A stretch of DNA of 14,127 nt from Actinotalea sp. (GTDB lineage: Bacteria; Actinomycetota; Actinomycetes; Actinomycetales; Cellulomonadaceae). This document shows, one piece after another, positions 13,022-14,127 of this stretch (within the stretch, counting starts at the first letter, position 1; every line of letters begins with the position of its first letter). The notes below the pieces were generated by a model. The model had not been told where the DNA came from. It saw only the letters and a list, made by a program, of their open reading frames with translations, and ran no database searches. The DNA lies in assembly GCA_014360395.1 (NCBI GenBank), contig JACIXM010000041.1, positions 1-14,127 on the forward strand. Reading direction: 5' to 3'. The position numbers and the translations under genes were made by a program.

Positions 13022-14127
13022 CGGGACTCCTCCGTGGGGTGGTCGTGCGGCCCGGCGACGGGCGAGAGCCGGACCGGGCCGAGCTCCTTCAGGCGCGCGG
13101 CGATGCGCTCGGGTGTCGTGTCGCTGATCCAGGCGGCCATCCCGGACTCCACGCCCGCGAGGTACTTGAGCTTGCCGGGGGCACGCAGGACGGACAGCAC
13201 CTGCAGGTGCAGGCGGCCGAGGTCGCGTCCCTCGCCGACGACGGCCTGGTGCCAGCCGGCGATGTAGGGCAGCGGCAGCGGGGCGCCGGTGGCCGGGTCG
13301 ACGAAGAACCGGTCCAGGCGCCGCAGCAGCTCCAGGTAGACGACGGCGAGGTCGTCCCGCTCGGCGTCCGTGAGCGCCGGCAGGTCCGGCACGTCGCGGA
13401 GCGGGGCGAGGTGCACCTCGACGGGCCAGCGCGCAGCGGCGGGGACGTAGGCGGTCCAGTGCTCGGACTCCAGGACGACGCGGGTGCCGGCTCGCCGCTC
13501 GGCGTCCAGCACGTCGCGCAGCAGGTCGCCGCCGGTGGCCGCGCGGTGCTCCGCGGCGCGGTGCAGCATCGCCTGGGTCCGCGGGGTGACGACGGGGAAC
13601 GCGTAGATCTGCCCGTGGGGGTGCGGCAGCGTCACGCCGATCTCCCGGCCGCGGTTCTCGAAGCAGAACACCTGCTCGATGCCGGGCAGCGCGGACAGCT
13701 CGCGCGTGCGGTCGGCCCACGCCTCGATGATGGTGCGCACCCGCTGCGGCGTGAGGTCGGTGAAGGACTGCTCATGGTGGGAGGAGAAGCAGACGACCTC
13801 GCAGCGCCCGGCGGCCGGGCGGGCGGGCCACAGCGGGTCGTCGTCGACCTGCCAGGTGTGGTCGACCGCGACCCCGGGCAGCTGCATGAGCGCGGGGAAG
13901 CGGTTCTCGAAGACGACGACGTCGTAGTCGGTGTCCGGGACCTCGCCGTCGCTGTACGCCGAGCCGGGGCGGGCCGGGCACAGCGGGCAGGAGTCGGCCG
14001 CCGGCAGGTGCGTGCGGTGCATCCGGTGCGACGCCATGGGGATCCAGTCCCCGGTGAGCGGGTCCCGGCGCATCTCCGGGCCGGTGACCGGGCGGGCGAC
14101 GCCGTCCTGGCCGACGACCGGCGCGAA
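13018..14127 (-). CDS. galT: Galactose-1-phosphate uridylyltransferase, 5' end beyond window
   Basis: GalT transfers UMP from UDP-glucose to galactose-1-phosphate through a uridylyl-His intermediate. The window shows 369 residues. The frame is open to the edge, with FAPVVGQDGVARPVTGPE before EMRRDPLTGDW, so the true start lies outside. The internal ATG at 14073 is the conserved Met of MRRDP, not a start. Visible sites are the zinc Cys pair CPLC (near 13980), the CFSSHHEQSF segment with a candidate zinc His, and the active-site HPHGQIYAFP at about 13594-13623. The HxH ends, GWHQAVVGEGRDLGRLHLQVL, are also present. It precedes galK with a 4-nt overlap, the usual actinobacterial galTK order. Confidence 0.94.
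   Translation of the reverse strand, partial: FAPVVGQDGVARPVTGPEMRRDPLTGDWIPMASHRMHRTHLPAADSCPLCPARPGSAYSDGEVPDTDYDVVVFENRFPALMQLPGVAVDHTWQVDDDPLWPARPAAGRCEVVCFSSHHEQSFTDLTPQRVRTIIEAWADRTRELSALPGIEQVFCFENRGREIGVTLPHPHGQIYAFPVVTPRTQAMLHRAAEHRAATGGDLLRDVLDAERRAGTRVVLESEHWTAYVPAAARWPVEVHLAPLRDVPDLPALTDAERDDLAVVYLELLRRLDRFFVDPATGAPLPLPYIAGWHQAVVGEGRDLGRLHLQVLSVLRAPGKLKYLAGVESGMAAWISDTTPERIAARLKELGPVRLSPVAGPHDHPTEESR

Noticed and set aside
14073..14073. ATG at 14073 as the galT start
   Set aside because: It is the conserved internal Met of MRRDPLTGDW. The frame stays open with family-like sequence to the window edge.

Overview
This window looks like chromosomal DNA from a very high-GC actinobacterium. 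A member of the Micrococcales, such as the Cellulomonas group, is my inference from the FolD, GalT/GalK and PRC-barrel/DUF2382 protein styles, the near-total G/C in third codon positions, and leaderless-type promoters. I see no tRNA or rRNA gene, insertion sequence, CRISPR array or phage gene.

Layout. Positions 1-1066 (+) hold the tail of an unidentified coding frame that switches frame near position 107 into folD. FolD has no usable start codon in its own frame. A 40-nt inverted repeat follows, then xthA (exodeoxyribonuclease III, +). The xthA 3' end overlaps by 13 nt the 3' end of a convergent MFS exporter gene (-). The exporter is divergent from an ArsR-type winged-helix regulator (+). The 53 bp between their starts carry a clear operator-like inverted repeat and apparently leaderless promoters in both directions. 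Two hairpins at 3936-4042 separate the regulator from the next, convergent block.

The centre (4094-9004, all -) is one tightly coupled four-gene operon. In transcription order it encodes a cysteine-containing acidic lipoprotein, a membrane-anchored HlyD/MacA-like adaptor with a peptidoglycan-binding-like segment and a coiled-coil hairpin, a MacB/LolD-type ATPase, and an FtsX/MacB-type permease. Its genes overlap by 1, 4 and 4 nt. This is the most interesting part of the window. It is a MacAB-like machine in a Gram-positive organism whose first gene is an internally repetitive lipoprotein I cannot assign. The ATPase gene contains a perfect 16-bp hairpin near its 5' end.

Upstream of that operon (9150-10484, -) is a regulator fusing an RsbW-like HATPase domain, a helical linker and a C-terminal PAS domain. 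Next comes a PRC-barrel/DUF2382 stress-type protein (10683-11450, -). After a 314-bp gene-free stretch lie the Leloir genes galK and galT (-). They overlap by 4 nt, and galT runs off the window edge.

How it fits together. FolD (one-carbon metabolism), XthA (base-excision repair) and GalT/GalK (galactose use) are housekeeping functions. The MFS/ArsR pair is a self-contained regulated efflux unit. The lipoprotein-adaptor-ATPase-permease operon is probably a cell-envelope export or mechanotransmission system, with substrate unknown.
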